In this document: positions 25,898-33,457 of the stretch, piece by piece
Layout of the letters: every line of letters begins with the position of its first letter
Position numbering within the stretch: the stretch's first letter is position 1
Assembly (NCBI RefSeq): GCF_000588875.1
Contig: NZ_JEMV01000046.1
Coordinates: 1 to 35,110, forward strand
DNA from: Sphingobium sp. Ant17
GTDB lineage: Bacteria; Pseudomonadota; Alphaproteobacteria; Sphingomonadales; Sphingomonadaceae
Direction: 5' to 3'
Length of the DNA: 35,110 bases
Made by a program: the position numbers and the translations under genes
The notes under the pieces: generated by a model
Told to the model about the DNA's origin: nothing
Database searches by the model: none
Seen by the model: the letters and a program-made list of their open reading frames with translations, nothing else

Positions 25898-27303
25898 TCA
25901 GGACAGCCCGGTCACTGGGACGGCCTGCACCGCTTCCGCCTCGAAACTGGCGATGGGATAGGCGCAATAATCGGCGGCATAATAGGCACTGGGGCGATGA
26001 TTGCCCGACGCGCCAAGACCGCCAAAGGGCATATTGCCCGCAGCACCCGTGGTCGGGCGATTGCGATTGAGGACGCCCGCCCGGCTTTCCTCCACCATCC
26101 GCTGCCATAGCCGGTCATCCTGCGAAATCAGCCCCGCCGACAGGCCGAAGCTGGTCGCGTTGGCGGCGGCCATGGCAGCATCGAAATTCGCGACCCGGAC
26201 GATCGACAGGACGGGCGCGAAAATCTCCGCATCGGGGGTGTCCACGCCGGTCACGTCGAGCAAGGCGGGCGTGACGAAGGCGGCGCTGCGGCCCTCGACG
26301 CCACCGAACGGGCGGATGACCCGTGCGCCGCGCGCGATCAGGTCGCTGACGGCGCGATGCGCCCCGGCGGCAGCCGTGTCCGACACCAATGGTCCCATGA
26401 AGGCGTCGCCGGCTTCGTTCCAGGCAGCAAGGGGCAAGCGCGCGGCCATGGCGTCGACCGCCTCGACGATCGCGTCGCCGGTCGCGCCTTCGGGTATGAT
26501 CAGGCGGCGGGCGCAGGAGCAGCGCTGGCCCGTGGTGATGAAAGCCGAGTTGACGACGATCGAGGCGGCGGCCTCCGGGCTGTCCCAGGCGATCAGCGGA
26601 TTATTGCCGCCCAGTTCCAGCGCCATGATGACATGAGGGCGATCGACCAGCGCGCGGCGCAGGGCTGCGCCAGCGCCTGCCGATCCGGTGAAGAGCAGCC
26701 CGTCAATGTCGCCCGCGACCAAAGCTTCACCGGTGGCGCGCCCGCCCTGAACGACGCTCAGCAAGCCGTCCGGCAGACCCGCTGCCGCCCAGGCGTCGGC
26801 CATCGCCGCGCCGGTGGCGGGCGTGATTTCCGATGGCTTGAAGACGATGGCATTGCCCGCGATCAGGGCGGGGACGATATGGCCGTTGGGCAGGTGGCCG
26901 GGAAAATTATAGGGGCCAAGCACCGCCATCACGCCATGGCCGCGATGGCGCAGCACCGCGCGGCCAAAGGGCATGGCGGCGGCGCGTTCGCCGGTGCGTT
27001 CGGCATGGGCAGCGATCGAGACATCGACCTTGGCGATCATCGACCCGATTTCAGCGTCGCTTCCCACAAGAGCTTGCCGGTTTCGCGCGAAATGAGTTCA
27101 GCCAACGCGGCGCGCCGTTCGGCCAGGATGGCGGCATAGCGGCGCACGACGGCGATGCGATCCTCCACGGGCAGCGCGCGCCAGGTGGGCAGGGCGGCGC
27201 GGGCGGCGGCGATTGCGCCATGGCAGGCGGCGGCGTCGGCGACCGGACCTTCCCAGACGAGGGCGCGAGAGGCGGGATCGAAGGATTGCAACATGGCGGT
27301 CAT
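25898..27303 (-). pseudogene. AstD-like aldehyde dehydrogenase coupled to hglS, frameshifted as sequenced
   Basis: The second AstD-type aldehyde dehydrogenase of the window. Codons 1-81 run from ATG at 27303 (MTAMLQSFDPASRALVWEGP to RETGKLLWE). The frame then breaks at about 27058-27059 and continues as DAEIGSMIAKVDVSIAAHAE to the stop at 25898. Adding one base gives 468 residues and a seamless family sequence. NAD-binding LFTGSAGAG, catalytic Glu in LELGGNNP and Cys in TTGQRCSCARRL, and the C-terminal HRPSAYYAADYCAYPIAS are intact. Its ATG overlaps the stop of the DUF1338/HglS gene by 4 bases. In that operon the likely substrate is a lysine-pathway semialdehyde (for example 2-aminoadipate semialdehyde) rather than succinylglutamate semialdehyde; this is inference from context. 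Confidence 0.87.
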
Positions 27304-28316
27304 GCTCCTGCGCGCGTCATGGCGAAAATGCCGGTGGCGTTGCCGGTGTCGAAGGCGAGGTCTAGCCCTCCGGTCGCCGGGTCGATGTCGCGGCTGATGA
27401 ACTCGAAGAAGGAGCCGGGGACAGCGCGGACCTGCCCATCGGCAAAGCGGTGCTCGACGCTGTCGGCACGCAAGGCGGTCTGGCGCACGCGGCCGGTGGC
27501 GGAGATTTCCAGCCGGTCCTTGATCGGATGATCGGCGGCGCGCAGCCGATCGGCCAGGGCGGCGACATCGGCGACCCGGTCGGTGGCATGGTTGAAGGCA
27601 TTGCCCTCGGTCGCGATCCAGGCGGCTTCGTTGGAGCGGGACAGCAGCAATTGATAGTCGGCAAAGTCGGGCACGTCATGCTGACGGTCGAAGGCCGAGA
27701 GGATGGTGGGCAGCGCCGTCAGTGCATCGGCAAGGGGGACGGGCTGGCCATCGCGATAGCGCGCCAGCACGGATTGCGCCTGATCGTCCAGCGGATCGCG
27801 CGACGTGCCGAAGACGCGCGCGGCGGCATCGGAAAATTCGGCATCGAAGCGATCGACATGCAGTTCGGACAGGAAGAATTGCGGGATGGCGTCGGGATTG
27901 TCGGCATGGGTGTAGGCGCGGCCGGTCATCTTCAGCCGGTCGAGCGGATAGACGGTGGCCATGCGATAGCCGAGCGGCACAAAGATGCGCGTGAAGGCGT
28001 CCTCGCCGCCGGGCAGCGCGCCGTTTGGGCCAAGGGGCAGGCGGATGGTGCGCAGCGCGCCATGATCGAAGGTCACACGCTCGCCGCGCGCCAGCGTGTC
28101 GGCGACATAGGTTGCGCCGCTCGGCACCCGGCGCAGCAGATCATGGAACAGCGCAACGTTCATCGCCATTGCAAAGGCGGCGCGTGACACTGTGGGGCCA
28201 CGCTCGGCCATGAGCGCGGGGGCGACGTGCAGCGTGTCCAGCGCCTTGGTGCCCTCCCTATCGCCCAGCACGGCCTTGGCCAGTGTGGCGATGACGGGCA
28301 TATTCGCATTCGACAT
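27300..28316 (-). CDS. hglS: DUF1338/HglS-type 2-oxoadipate dioxygenase/decarboxylase
   Basis: 338 residues from ATG at 28316 (MSNANMPVIATLAKAVLGD), with GGGAG 7 bases ahead. The family motifs are clear: YVADTLARGERVTFDHGALR with the metal His85, FVPLGYRMATVYPLDRLKMT, IPQFFLSELHVDRF, and AAWIATEGNAFNHATDRV. HglS is an iron(II) enzyme that converts 2-oxoadipate and O2 to D-2-hydroxyglutarate in lysine catabolism of Pseudomonas putida. This protein is shorter than that enzyme (about 460 residues), so it belongs to a short subgroup and the exact substrate may differ. It is first in an operon with the aldehyde dehydrogenase (ATGA overlap) and divergent from a LysR gene. A longer frame to 28628 overlaps the LysR gene and was rejected. 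Confidence 0.87.
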   Translation of the reverse strand: MSNANMPVIATLAKAVLGDREGTKALDTLHVAPALMAERGPTVSRAAFAMAMNVALFHDLLRRVPSGATYVADTLARGERVTFDHGALRTIRLPLGPNGALPGGEDAFTRIFVPLGYRMATVYPLDRLKMTGRAYTHADNPDAIPQFFLSELHVDRFDAEFSDAAARVFGTSRDPLDDQAQSVLARYRDGQPVPLADALTALPTILSAFDRQHDVPDFADYQLLLSRSNEAAWIATEGNAFNHATDRVADVAALADRLRAADHPIKDRLEISATGRVRQTALRADSVEHRFADGQVRAVPGSFFEFISRDIDPATGGLDLAFDTGNATGIFAMTRAGA

Positions 28317-28403
28317 AGATAGGCTCCCGGTGACAGGCGCAGTATCGCAGGATAGGATGGGCAACGCAAACGGGGAGCACTCATCAGTTGATGCGATTTG
28401 GGA
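28317..28403. promoter_or_regulatory. Divergent promoter region between hglS and lysR with short inverted repeats
   Basis: This 87-base region must hold both promoters. Two short dyads are visible: TATC-GCAG-GATA at 28333-28344 and CATCA-GT-TGATG at 28382-28393. LysR proteins bind such dyads (T-N11-A type) between their own gene and the target. Neither matches the consensus exactly, so they are candidates only. Confidence 0.4.
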
Positions 28404-29297
28404 ATGAATGATGGCCGCAAGTGGCTGCCGCCGATGACGGCGCTGGTCAGTTTCGAGGCGGCGGCGCGGCATGAGAGCTTCTCGCGCGCGGGGGACGAGA
28501 TCGGCCTGACACAGAGCGCGGTCAGTCGGCAAATCGCTTTGCTGGAAGACTTGATCCAAGTGCCGCTGTTCGACCGGATCGGGCGGCGGGTGCGGCTGAA
28601 TGAAGCGGGGCACGCCTATGCCGCGCAACTCGCGCCCGCGCTGGACGGTATTCGGCGGGCGACGCGTGGGGTGGCGCAGCGGCGGGCGGGATCGGCCTTA
28701 CGGATCGCGACGCTGCCCAGTTTCGGGATGCGATGGCTCGCGCCGCGCCTGCCGCATCTGAGCGCGCGGCATCCGCAACTGGTGGTGGATTTTGCCGCGC
28801 GGTCGGAGCCGTTCGATTTTGCGCAGGAGGATTTCGACGCCGCGATCCATTTCGGCCTGCCGCAGGAATGGCCGGGCGTGGCGATGGATTTCCTGTTTCG
28901 GGAGGATGTCGTGCCGGTATGCGCACCGGGCTGGCTTGCGGCACATCCGTTGCGCGCGCCCGTTGACCTGCTCGATGCGCCGCTGCTCAGTCAAAGTTCG
29001 CGGCGCGATGCCTGGCCGCGCTGGTTCGCTGCGGCGGGGGTGGATGGGGACACAAGGCCGCCTGGCCCGACGTTCGAACATTTTCTGATGCTGGCGCAGG
29101 CGGCAGCGGCGGGCGCGGGGGTGGCGCTGATCCCCAGCTTCCTGATTCAACCGGAGCTGGAGGCAGGGGCGCTCGTCATCCCCTTCGCCCGCCCCTTGTC
29201 GAGCGAGCGGGCCTATTATCTGGCCTATCCGTCCGATGCGCTGTCAAACCCCGCCGTCGCACAGTTTCGCGCGTGGATGCTGGAGCAGGTCGGGTGA
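28404..29297 (+). CDS. LysR-family regulator (GcvA-like)
   Basis: 297 residues from ATG at 28404 (MNDGRKWLPPMTALVSFEAA). The winged helix-turn-helix is in residues 10-70: ALVSFEAAARHESFSRAGDE, then IGLTQSAVSRQIALLEDLIQ and VPLFDRIGRRVRLNEAG. The effector-binding domain begins at about 95 (ALRIATLPSFGMRWLAPRLP) and continues through DFDAAIHFG and GAGVALIPSFLIQ, as in GcvA-type members. It is transcribed divergently from hglS, the standard arrangement for a regulator and its target, so it probably controls the hglS-dehydrogenase operon in response to a pathway intermediate. TTG at 28398 is an alternative start. Confidence 0.93.
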   Translation: MNDGRKWLPPMTALVSFEAAARHESFSRAGDEIGLTQSAVSRQIALLEDLIQVPLFDRIGRRVRLNEAGHAYAAQLAPALDGIRRATRGVAQRRAGSALRIATLPSFGMRWLAPRLPHLSARHPQLVVDFAARSEPFDFAQEDFDAAIHFGLPQEWPGVAMDFLFREDVVPVCAPGWLAAHPLRAPVDLLDAPLLSQSSRRDAWPRWFAAAGVDGDTRPPGPTFEHFLMLAQAAAAGAGVALIPSFLIQPELEAGALVIPFARPLSSERAYYLAYPSDALSNPAVAQFRAWMLEQVG

Positions 29298-29326
29298 GAG
29301 CAATATGTGATGATTAGGGCTCATCT

Positions 29327-29347
29327 CCCCTCCCCGGCGGGGAGGGG
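29327..29347. repeat. CCCCTCCCC/GGGGAGGGG palindrome between convergent genes
   Basis: A 9-bp perfect inverted repeat with a 3-base loop (GGC) lies between the convergent LysR and SPOR genes. It can stop transcription from either side, though without a U-tract. It resembles the element at 19901. Confidence 0.65.
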
Positions 29348-29384
29348 TCGGGGGAGGAGTCTTGTAGGGCTGATCAACGCCTCA

Positions 29385-30407
29385 TTACATCTTCTTGGGC
29401 ATGCAGTCCGAACCGGCGGCCTTGATCTTGGCGCACAGGCGCGTAGCGTCGCTGCTGCTGGCGACGGGGCCGACCTGAAGGCGGGTAACGGTGCCCGCTT
29501 TGACCATATAAGGCTGATAGGCCGACAGGCCGCTGACTTTGGCGGTCATCTGGTTCCAAAGTGCGCGGGCGCGGCCATCCTCACTGAACGCACCCAGTTG
29601 GACGCGCCAGCCACCCGCTGAGGCGGGCGCGGGGATGGAGGATGCAGGGCGCGGCACTGGCTTTGCCACTGCAACCTGCGGCGCGGGCTTGGGTGCAGGC
29701 CGGGGCGCTGGTGGCGCCGCAACCGGTGCGGGCCGGTTCGTGGTCGATGGCGGCAGCGCCGTCGTTCGCACCGACGAGGGGGCGGACCTGACGGGCGCAG
29801 GCTTTGCCGGGACGGGCGTGGCAGCGGCGAGCGCGCCGGCCTTTTCCGACGATGCCAGGTTTGCGGCCAGCGTCACCCCCTGCTTGCGCTGATCCTCGGA
29901 TAGGAATTTGTCCATCTCGGCAAGGCTGGTCGATGCCTGAGACAGGCCCGATGCCGCCGAGCGGGTCATCAGCGCATAAGCGCGCACCCAATCCTTGTTC
30001 ATCAGGTCGCCGTTAAAGAGGGCCGTGCCGACGATATATTGCGCGCGCGGTTCCCCGCGTGTCGATGCGCGCTGAAGATAGGGCATGGCGTTGGCCCTGT
30101 CGCCCTGCTGGAACATCAACAGGCCCAGATTATCCTCGGCCCGCAAATGCCCCTGGGCGCTGGCCTTGCGATACCAATCGAGCGCGGCATTGAGGTCCGG
30201 CTGGACACCACGGCCGAGTTTGTACGCCTGGCCCATGTTGAACTGCGCGTCGGGGTCACCCGCCAATGCCAGCGGCCGCCATTCGCCGACCGCCTTGGCA
30301 TAGTCGCCCTGCTGCCACGCATCCACGCCAGCCTTGACGTCGGCCATAGCGGGTACGGCCAGCCCCACCAGGGCAACGAACGCCATGCTTTTCCAAAGAT
30401 AGGTCAT
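29385..30407 (-). CDS. Sel1-repeat and SPOR-domain periplasmic protein
   Basis: 340 residues from ATG at 30407 (MTYLWKSMAFVALVGLAVPA), with AGGAG 9 bases ahead and a signal peptide cleaved near AMA/DVK. Residues 24-155 are Sel1/TPR-like repeats (DPDAQFNMGQAYKLGRGVQP, then DLNAALDWYRKASAQG; LRAEDNLGLLMFQQGDRANA). A Pro/Ala-rich linker spans about 195-262. The SPOR domain is at 263-340 (WRVQLGAFSEDGRARALWNQ to DCMPKKM). SPOR domains bind glycan strands lacking stem peptides at the division septum. The protein therefore probably acts in the periplasm at the cell wall. It is divergent from the parA-like operon, whose third gene also has a SPOR domain. Confidence 0.9.
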   Translation of the reverse strand: MTYLWKSMAFVALVGLAVPAMADVKAGVDAWQQGDYAKAVGEWRPLALAGDPDAQFNMGQAYKLGRGVQPDLNAALDWYRKASAQGHLRAEDNLGLLMFQQGDRANAMPYLQRASTRGEPRAQYIVGTALFNGDLMNKDWVRAYALMTRSAASGLSQASTSLAEMDKFLSEDQRKQGVTLAANLASSEKAGALAAATPVPAKPAPVRSAPSSVRTTALPPSTTNRPAPVAAPPAPRPAPKPAPQVAVAKPVPRPASSIPAPASAGGWRVQLGAFSEDGRARALWNQMTAKVSGLSAYQPYMVKAGTVTRLQVGPVASSSDATRLCAKIKAAGSDCMPKKM

Positions 30408-30606
30408 AGTTCCATGCTCCTGCGCGAACAGCTTTGCGGTCGTGATGCCCAAACAAGGTTAAGGTCACGTTAGCAAAGGGGGCGACGGATAATGCCCGCT
30501 TAACGGTCTTGATCTTTTGGTAGGGAAACTTCCAGCCCGGTTAACCAATTTTTAGGCGCAGCTGTGGCAAGCCCGGCCGGAACTGGATTTTCTGGGGGGA
30601 CATTCG

Positions 30607-31326
30607 TTGCGGATTTTGGCATTGGCGTCGCAGAAAGGCGGATCGGGCAAGACCACCTTGTCGGGCCATCTCGCCGTGCAGGCGCAGATTGCCGGAGCCG
30701 GTCCCGTCGTGTTGATCGACATCGATCCGCAAGGCTCGCTCTCCGACTGGTGGAATGAGCGCGAGGCCGAATTTCCCGCCTTTGCCCAGACGACGGTGGC
30801 GCGGCTGGCCGCGGACCTGGAAATATTGCGCAAACAAGGCTTCAAGCTGGCCGTCATCGACACGCCACCTGCCATCACCATGGCCATCCAGAGTGTGGTT
30901 TCCGTCGCCGAACTGATCGTGGTGCCGACCCGTCCCAGCCCGCACGACCTGCGCGCCGTGGGAGCGACCGTCGATCTGTGCGAACGTGCGGGCAAGCCGC
31001 TGATCTTCGTGGTCAATGGTGCCACGCCCAAGGCGCGGATCACGTCCGAAGCAGCCGTCGCGCTGTCGCAACATGGCACGGTCGCGCCAGTGACGTTGCA
31101 CCATCGAACCGATTTTGCCGCGTCGATGATCGACGGACGCACGGTGATGGAGGTCGATCCCAAGGGGCGCTCCGCCGCCGAAGTGGTTCAGCTGTGGTCC
31201 TATGTGTCGGACCGGCTGGAAAAGAATTTCCGCCGCACGGTCTTTTCCGTGCCCCAGGGCAGCGTCGGCACCGTCGCGGCTCGCCCGACCGGCGGGGGCT
31301 TTGGCCGCCGCGTGATCGGCCAGTAA
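30607..31326 (+). CDS. ParA/MinD-family ATPase
   Basis: 239 residues. The deviant Walker A motif SQKGGSGKTTL carries the signature Lys10 and P-loop Lys15. Walker A' is LIDIDPQGSLSDWW (Asp40), and Walker B is FKLAVIDTPPAI. The fold continues with ELIVVPTRPSPHDLRAVGAT and IFVVNGATPKARIT. Such ATPases form ATP-dependent dimers on DNA or membrane and position cargo or DNA. The C-terminal tail (about 30 residues, GGGFGRRVIGQ) is Gly-rich and basic, with no amphipathic membrane helix like MinD. The start is TTG at 30607 (leucine codon read as Met) with GGGGGGA ahead. It is not the usual chromosomal parA, since no parB follows; a ribbon-helix-helix protein does. Confidence 0.9.
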   Translation: MRILALASQKGGSGKTTLSGHLAVQAQIAGAGPVVLIDIDPQGSLSDWWNEREAEFPAFAQTTVARLAADLEILRKQGFKLAVIDTPPAITMAIQSVVSVAELIVVPTRPSPHDLRAVGATVDLCERAGKPLIFVVNGATPKARITSEAAVALSQHGTVAPVTLHHRTDFAASMIDGRTVMEVDPKGRSAAEVVQLWSYVSDRLEKNFRRTVFSVPQGSVGTVAARPTGGGFGRRVIGQ

Positions 31327-31341
31327 GGGAGGACAGGCGTC

Positions 31342-31860
31342 ATGGCCGAACCCAAACCGCTCGCATCGCTGACATCGGGCCTGCTGGCCCGCAAGGGTGC
31401 GGCCCAGCCCGCGATGCGCCGTCCGATGATGGGCCTTGGCCGCACCGTCGGCAATGCCGTGCTGCAGGATGATCTGGGCTGGAACGACATGGGTTTCGAT
31501 GTGGAGCCCGTGCCGATGCCGTCCGAGGAACCGCCAGTCGCGATTGGCCTGACGCCGATGACAGCACCCATGGCCGCACCCCCGTTGCCGCCGGTTGTCC
31601 TGGCGCGTGAGGAATTGGCCGAGCGGATCGGCGCTGCGTCGACACCGCGCCAGAAGGCGGCACCCGCACCGGGCCGCAAAATTGCCTTCACGTTGCGGCT
31701 GGAGGCCGAACGCCATTTGAAACTGCGCCTGGCCTGCGCCGTCACGGGACGGTCGGCGCAACAGATTGTGACGCAGGCGCTCGATGACTTCATCGACACG
31801 TTGCCGGAAATCGACCGGCTGACTCAGCAGCTGCCGCACATGCGCAGCGACAAGGCATAG
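31342..31860 (+). CDS. Ribbon-helix-helix-like partner of the ParA ATPase
   Basis: 172 residues from ATG at 31342, 15 bases after parA. Residues 1-40 are basic with Arg/Met patches (LLARKG, MRRPMMGLGRTVG). Residues 52-100 are low-complexity Pro/Ala/Met. The C-terminal region 112-153 (RKIAFTLRLEAERHLKLRLA, then CAVTGRSAQQIVTQALDDFI) has the beta-strand plus two helices of ribbon-helix-helix DNA-binding proteins. A small DNA-binding protein after a ParA ATPase is typical of partition systems (ParG/omega type), which suggests it is the adaptor that recruits or stimulates the ATPase. The long disordered linker is unusual. No direct family name is certain. Confidence 0.75.
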   Translation: MAEPKPLASLTSGLLARKGAAQPAMRRPMMGLGRTVGNAVLQDDLGWNDMGFDVEPVPMPSEEPPVAIGLTPMTAPMAAPPLPPVVLAREELAERIGAASTPRQKAAPAPGRKIAFTLRLEAERHLKLRLACAVTGRSAQQIVTQALDDFIDTLPEIDRLTQQLPHMRSDKA

Positions 31861-31875
31861 AAGGTGGGTAGGCAT

Positions 31876-33213
31876 ATGAAGCGCACGACATTCGGCAAGG
31901 CGGCGATCGCATCGCTGCTCGTCGCGACCACCATGGTTGGCTGCACTGGAGCGGCATTCCGCCCGTCGGCGTCGCTCGGCCAGCCGAAGGGCGATCCCGC
32001 CAAGCAGGCCGCGATCGCGGAAAAGGCGCTGGCGTCGCGCGACGCGACCAAGGCGGTTGCCGCTGCCGAAGCCGCCGTACAACTCGCGCCCGACAATGCC
32101 GCCTATCGCCAACTTTTGGGTCGCGCCTATGTGCAGGCGGGGCGCTTTGCCTCGGCGGAAGCGGCGCTGAGCGATGCCATGACACTGGGCAATGGCGACG
32201 TCGGCACGATCGTCAATCTGGCGCTGGTGCAGGTGGCGCAGGGGCGGTCGGATGCCGCGCGCGACCTGCTGATTACGCATGCTGGCTCGGTTCCTGCCGG
32301 GGACTATGGCCTGGCCATGGCGATCGCGGGCGATGCGCAGGAAGGCGTGCGGGTGCTCTCGCAAGCCATTCACGATCCATCGGCGAGCGCGCGCACGCGC
32401 CAGAATCTGGCCTATGCCTATGCGCTGGCCGGACGCTGGAAGGATGCGCGGATGGTCGCGGGCATGGACATGGCGCCGCTGGCCGCGAACAAGCGGATTT
32501 CCGACTGGGCGCAGATCGCCGAACCCTCGCTCGCGCCGATGCGCGTTGCGGCGCTGATGGGCGTCACGATCGATCCCAATGATGGGGGTCAGCCGCTTGC
32601 ATTGGCCTTGTCGTCGCCATCCGCCGCTGCAGCGCCGGTCGAAATGGCGCAGGCCGATCCGATGCCGGTAGTCGAAACGCAGACACCAATGCAGGTCGCC
32701 GTAGCCGCGCCAATGGTCGAGGCTGCGCCGGTCATCAAGGCAGACCCCAAGCCTGTACGGGTCGCTGTACGCGACTTCGTCGTGGAGGATCGGGCGGACA
32801 AGGCGGTTGCGTCCAAGACGCGCGCCAAGGTTCAGCCTGCGGTCGCATACGCGCCGACGGCACAGCTACAGAAGGCGGCGATCATCAAGCCGGTCGCCAC
32901 TGGCGCGAGCGATTGGGTGGTCCAACTGGGCGCTTATGACAGTGCGGCGGTCGCCAAGGAAAAATGGATGCAGATGGCGGGCGGTAATGCCATGCTGTCG
33001 GCCTTCCCCGTGCTGACCAGCCGGGCGACCGTGAAGGGCAAGACCTTCCACCGTCTCGCGATCAGTGGTTTTGCCAGCCGGGCCGATGCGCTGAGTGCCT
33101 GCCGGATCGTGCAGTCGCTCCGGGGCCAGTGTTTCGTGCGTGAAACCGCGCCGGGTGCAACGCCGCAGCGCTGGGCCGTCGCTGGCAAAGGTCGTCAATA
33201 CGCTTCGCGCTGA
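31876..33213 (+). CDS. TPR and SPOR-domain lipoprotein
   Basis: 445 residues from ATG at 31876 (MKRTTFGKAAIASLLVATTM then VGC). Cys23 follows a lipobox-like TMVG, so the protein is probably an outer- or inner-membrane lipoprotein. TPR-like helices occupy about 45-190 (AAIAEKALASRDATKAVAAA; NAAYRQLLGRAYVQAGRFAS; ARTRQNLAYAYALAGRWKDA). A long Ala/Pro/Val linker follows, and a SPOR domain lies at about 340-420 (DWVVQLGAYDSAAVAKEKWM to RGQCFVRE). It is third in the ParA/ribbon-helix-helix operon and has the same architecture as the divergent SPOR gene. GTG at 31864 is an earlier in-frame start but is less likely. A strong terminator follows at 33244. Confidence 0.9.
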   Translation: MKRTTFGKAAIASLLVATTMVGCTGAAFRPSASLGQPKGDPAKQAAIAEKALASRDATKAVAAAEAAVQLAPDNAAYRQLLGRAYVQAGRFASAEAALSDAMTLGNGDVGTIVNLALVQVAQGRSDAARDLLITHAGSVPAGDYGLAMAIAGDAQEGVRVLSQAIHDPSASARTRQNLAYAYALAGRWKDARMVAGMDMAPLAANKRISDWAQIAEPSLAPMRVAALMGVTIDPNDGGQPLALALSSPSAAAAPVEMAQADPMPVVETQTPMQVAVAAPMVEAAPVIKADPKPVRVAVRDFVVEDRADKAVASKTRAKVQPAVAYAPTAQLQKAAIIKPVATGASDWVVQLGAYDSAAVAKEKWMQMAGGNAMLSAFPVLTSRATVKGKTFHRLAISGFASRADALSACRIVQSLRGQCFVRETAPGATPQRWAVAGKGRQYASR

Positions 33214-33243
33214 TCTCCCCCCTCCCGTAGCGCGATTCCCTAG

Positions 33244-33279
33244 AGCACGCGAAGTCACGGCTTCGCGTGCTTGTTTTTT
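33244..33279 (+). terminator. Intrinsic terminator of the ParA/SPOR operon
   Basis: AGCACGCGAAG (33244-33254), loop TCACGG, CTTCGCGTGCT (33261-33271), then TGTTTTTT. This is an 11-bp perfect stem with a U-tract, 30 bases after the SPOR lipoprotein stop. Confidence 0.95.
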
Positions 33280-33325
33280 GATGACGGCGTTTGGAATTTC
33301 TACATGAGGTGGCGCTGGATCGGCA

Positions 33326-33354
33326 AAAATCCTCCCCTGCCAGGGGAGGATTTT
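33326..33354. repeat. 14-bp perfect palindrome AAAATCCTCCCCTG
   Basis: AAAATCCTCCCCTG (33326-33339), one central base, then CAGGGGAGGATTTT (33341-33354). This is a near-continuous dyad that ends in T4 and lies in the 244-base gap ahead of the oxidoreductase. It is one of the dispersed intergenic palindromes and might also act as a terminator. No gene is seen in the gap. Confidence 0.8.
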
Positions 33355-33457
33355 GTCCGCAGGACAGCTGTGCATTTCGCCAGTGTCGCGTGGGGACGGG
33401 GCAGGGCATAGCGGGGTCAAAGACGCGCCCAACGCGCGCTCAACCTGGAGAACCGCC

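Noticed and set aside
30541..32373. A 610-codon minus-strand frame opposite the ParA operon.
   Set aside because: Antisense shadow; the sense strand has ParA, ribbon-helix-helix and TPR/SPOR proteins with ribosome sites.
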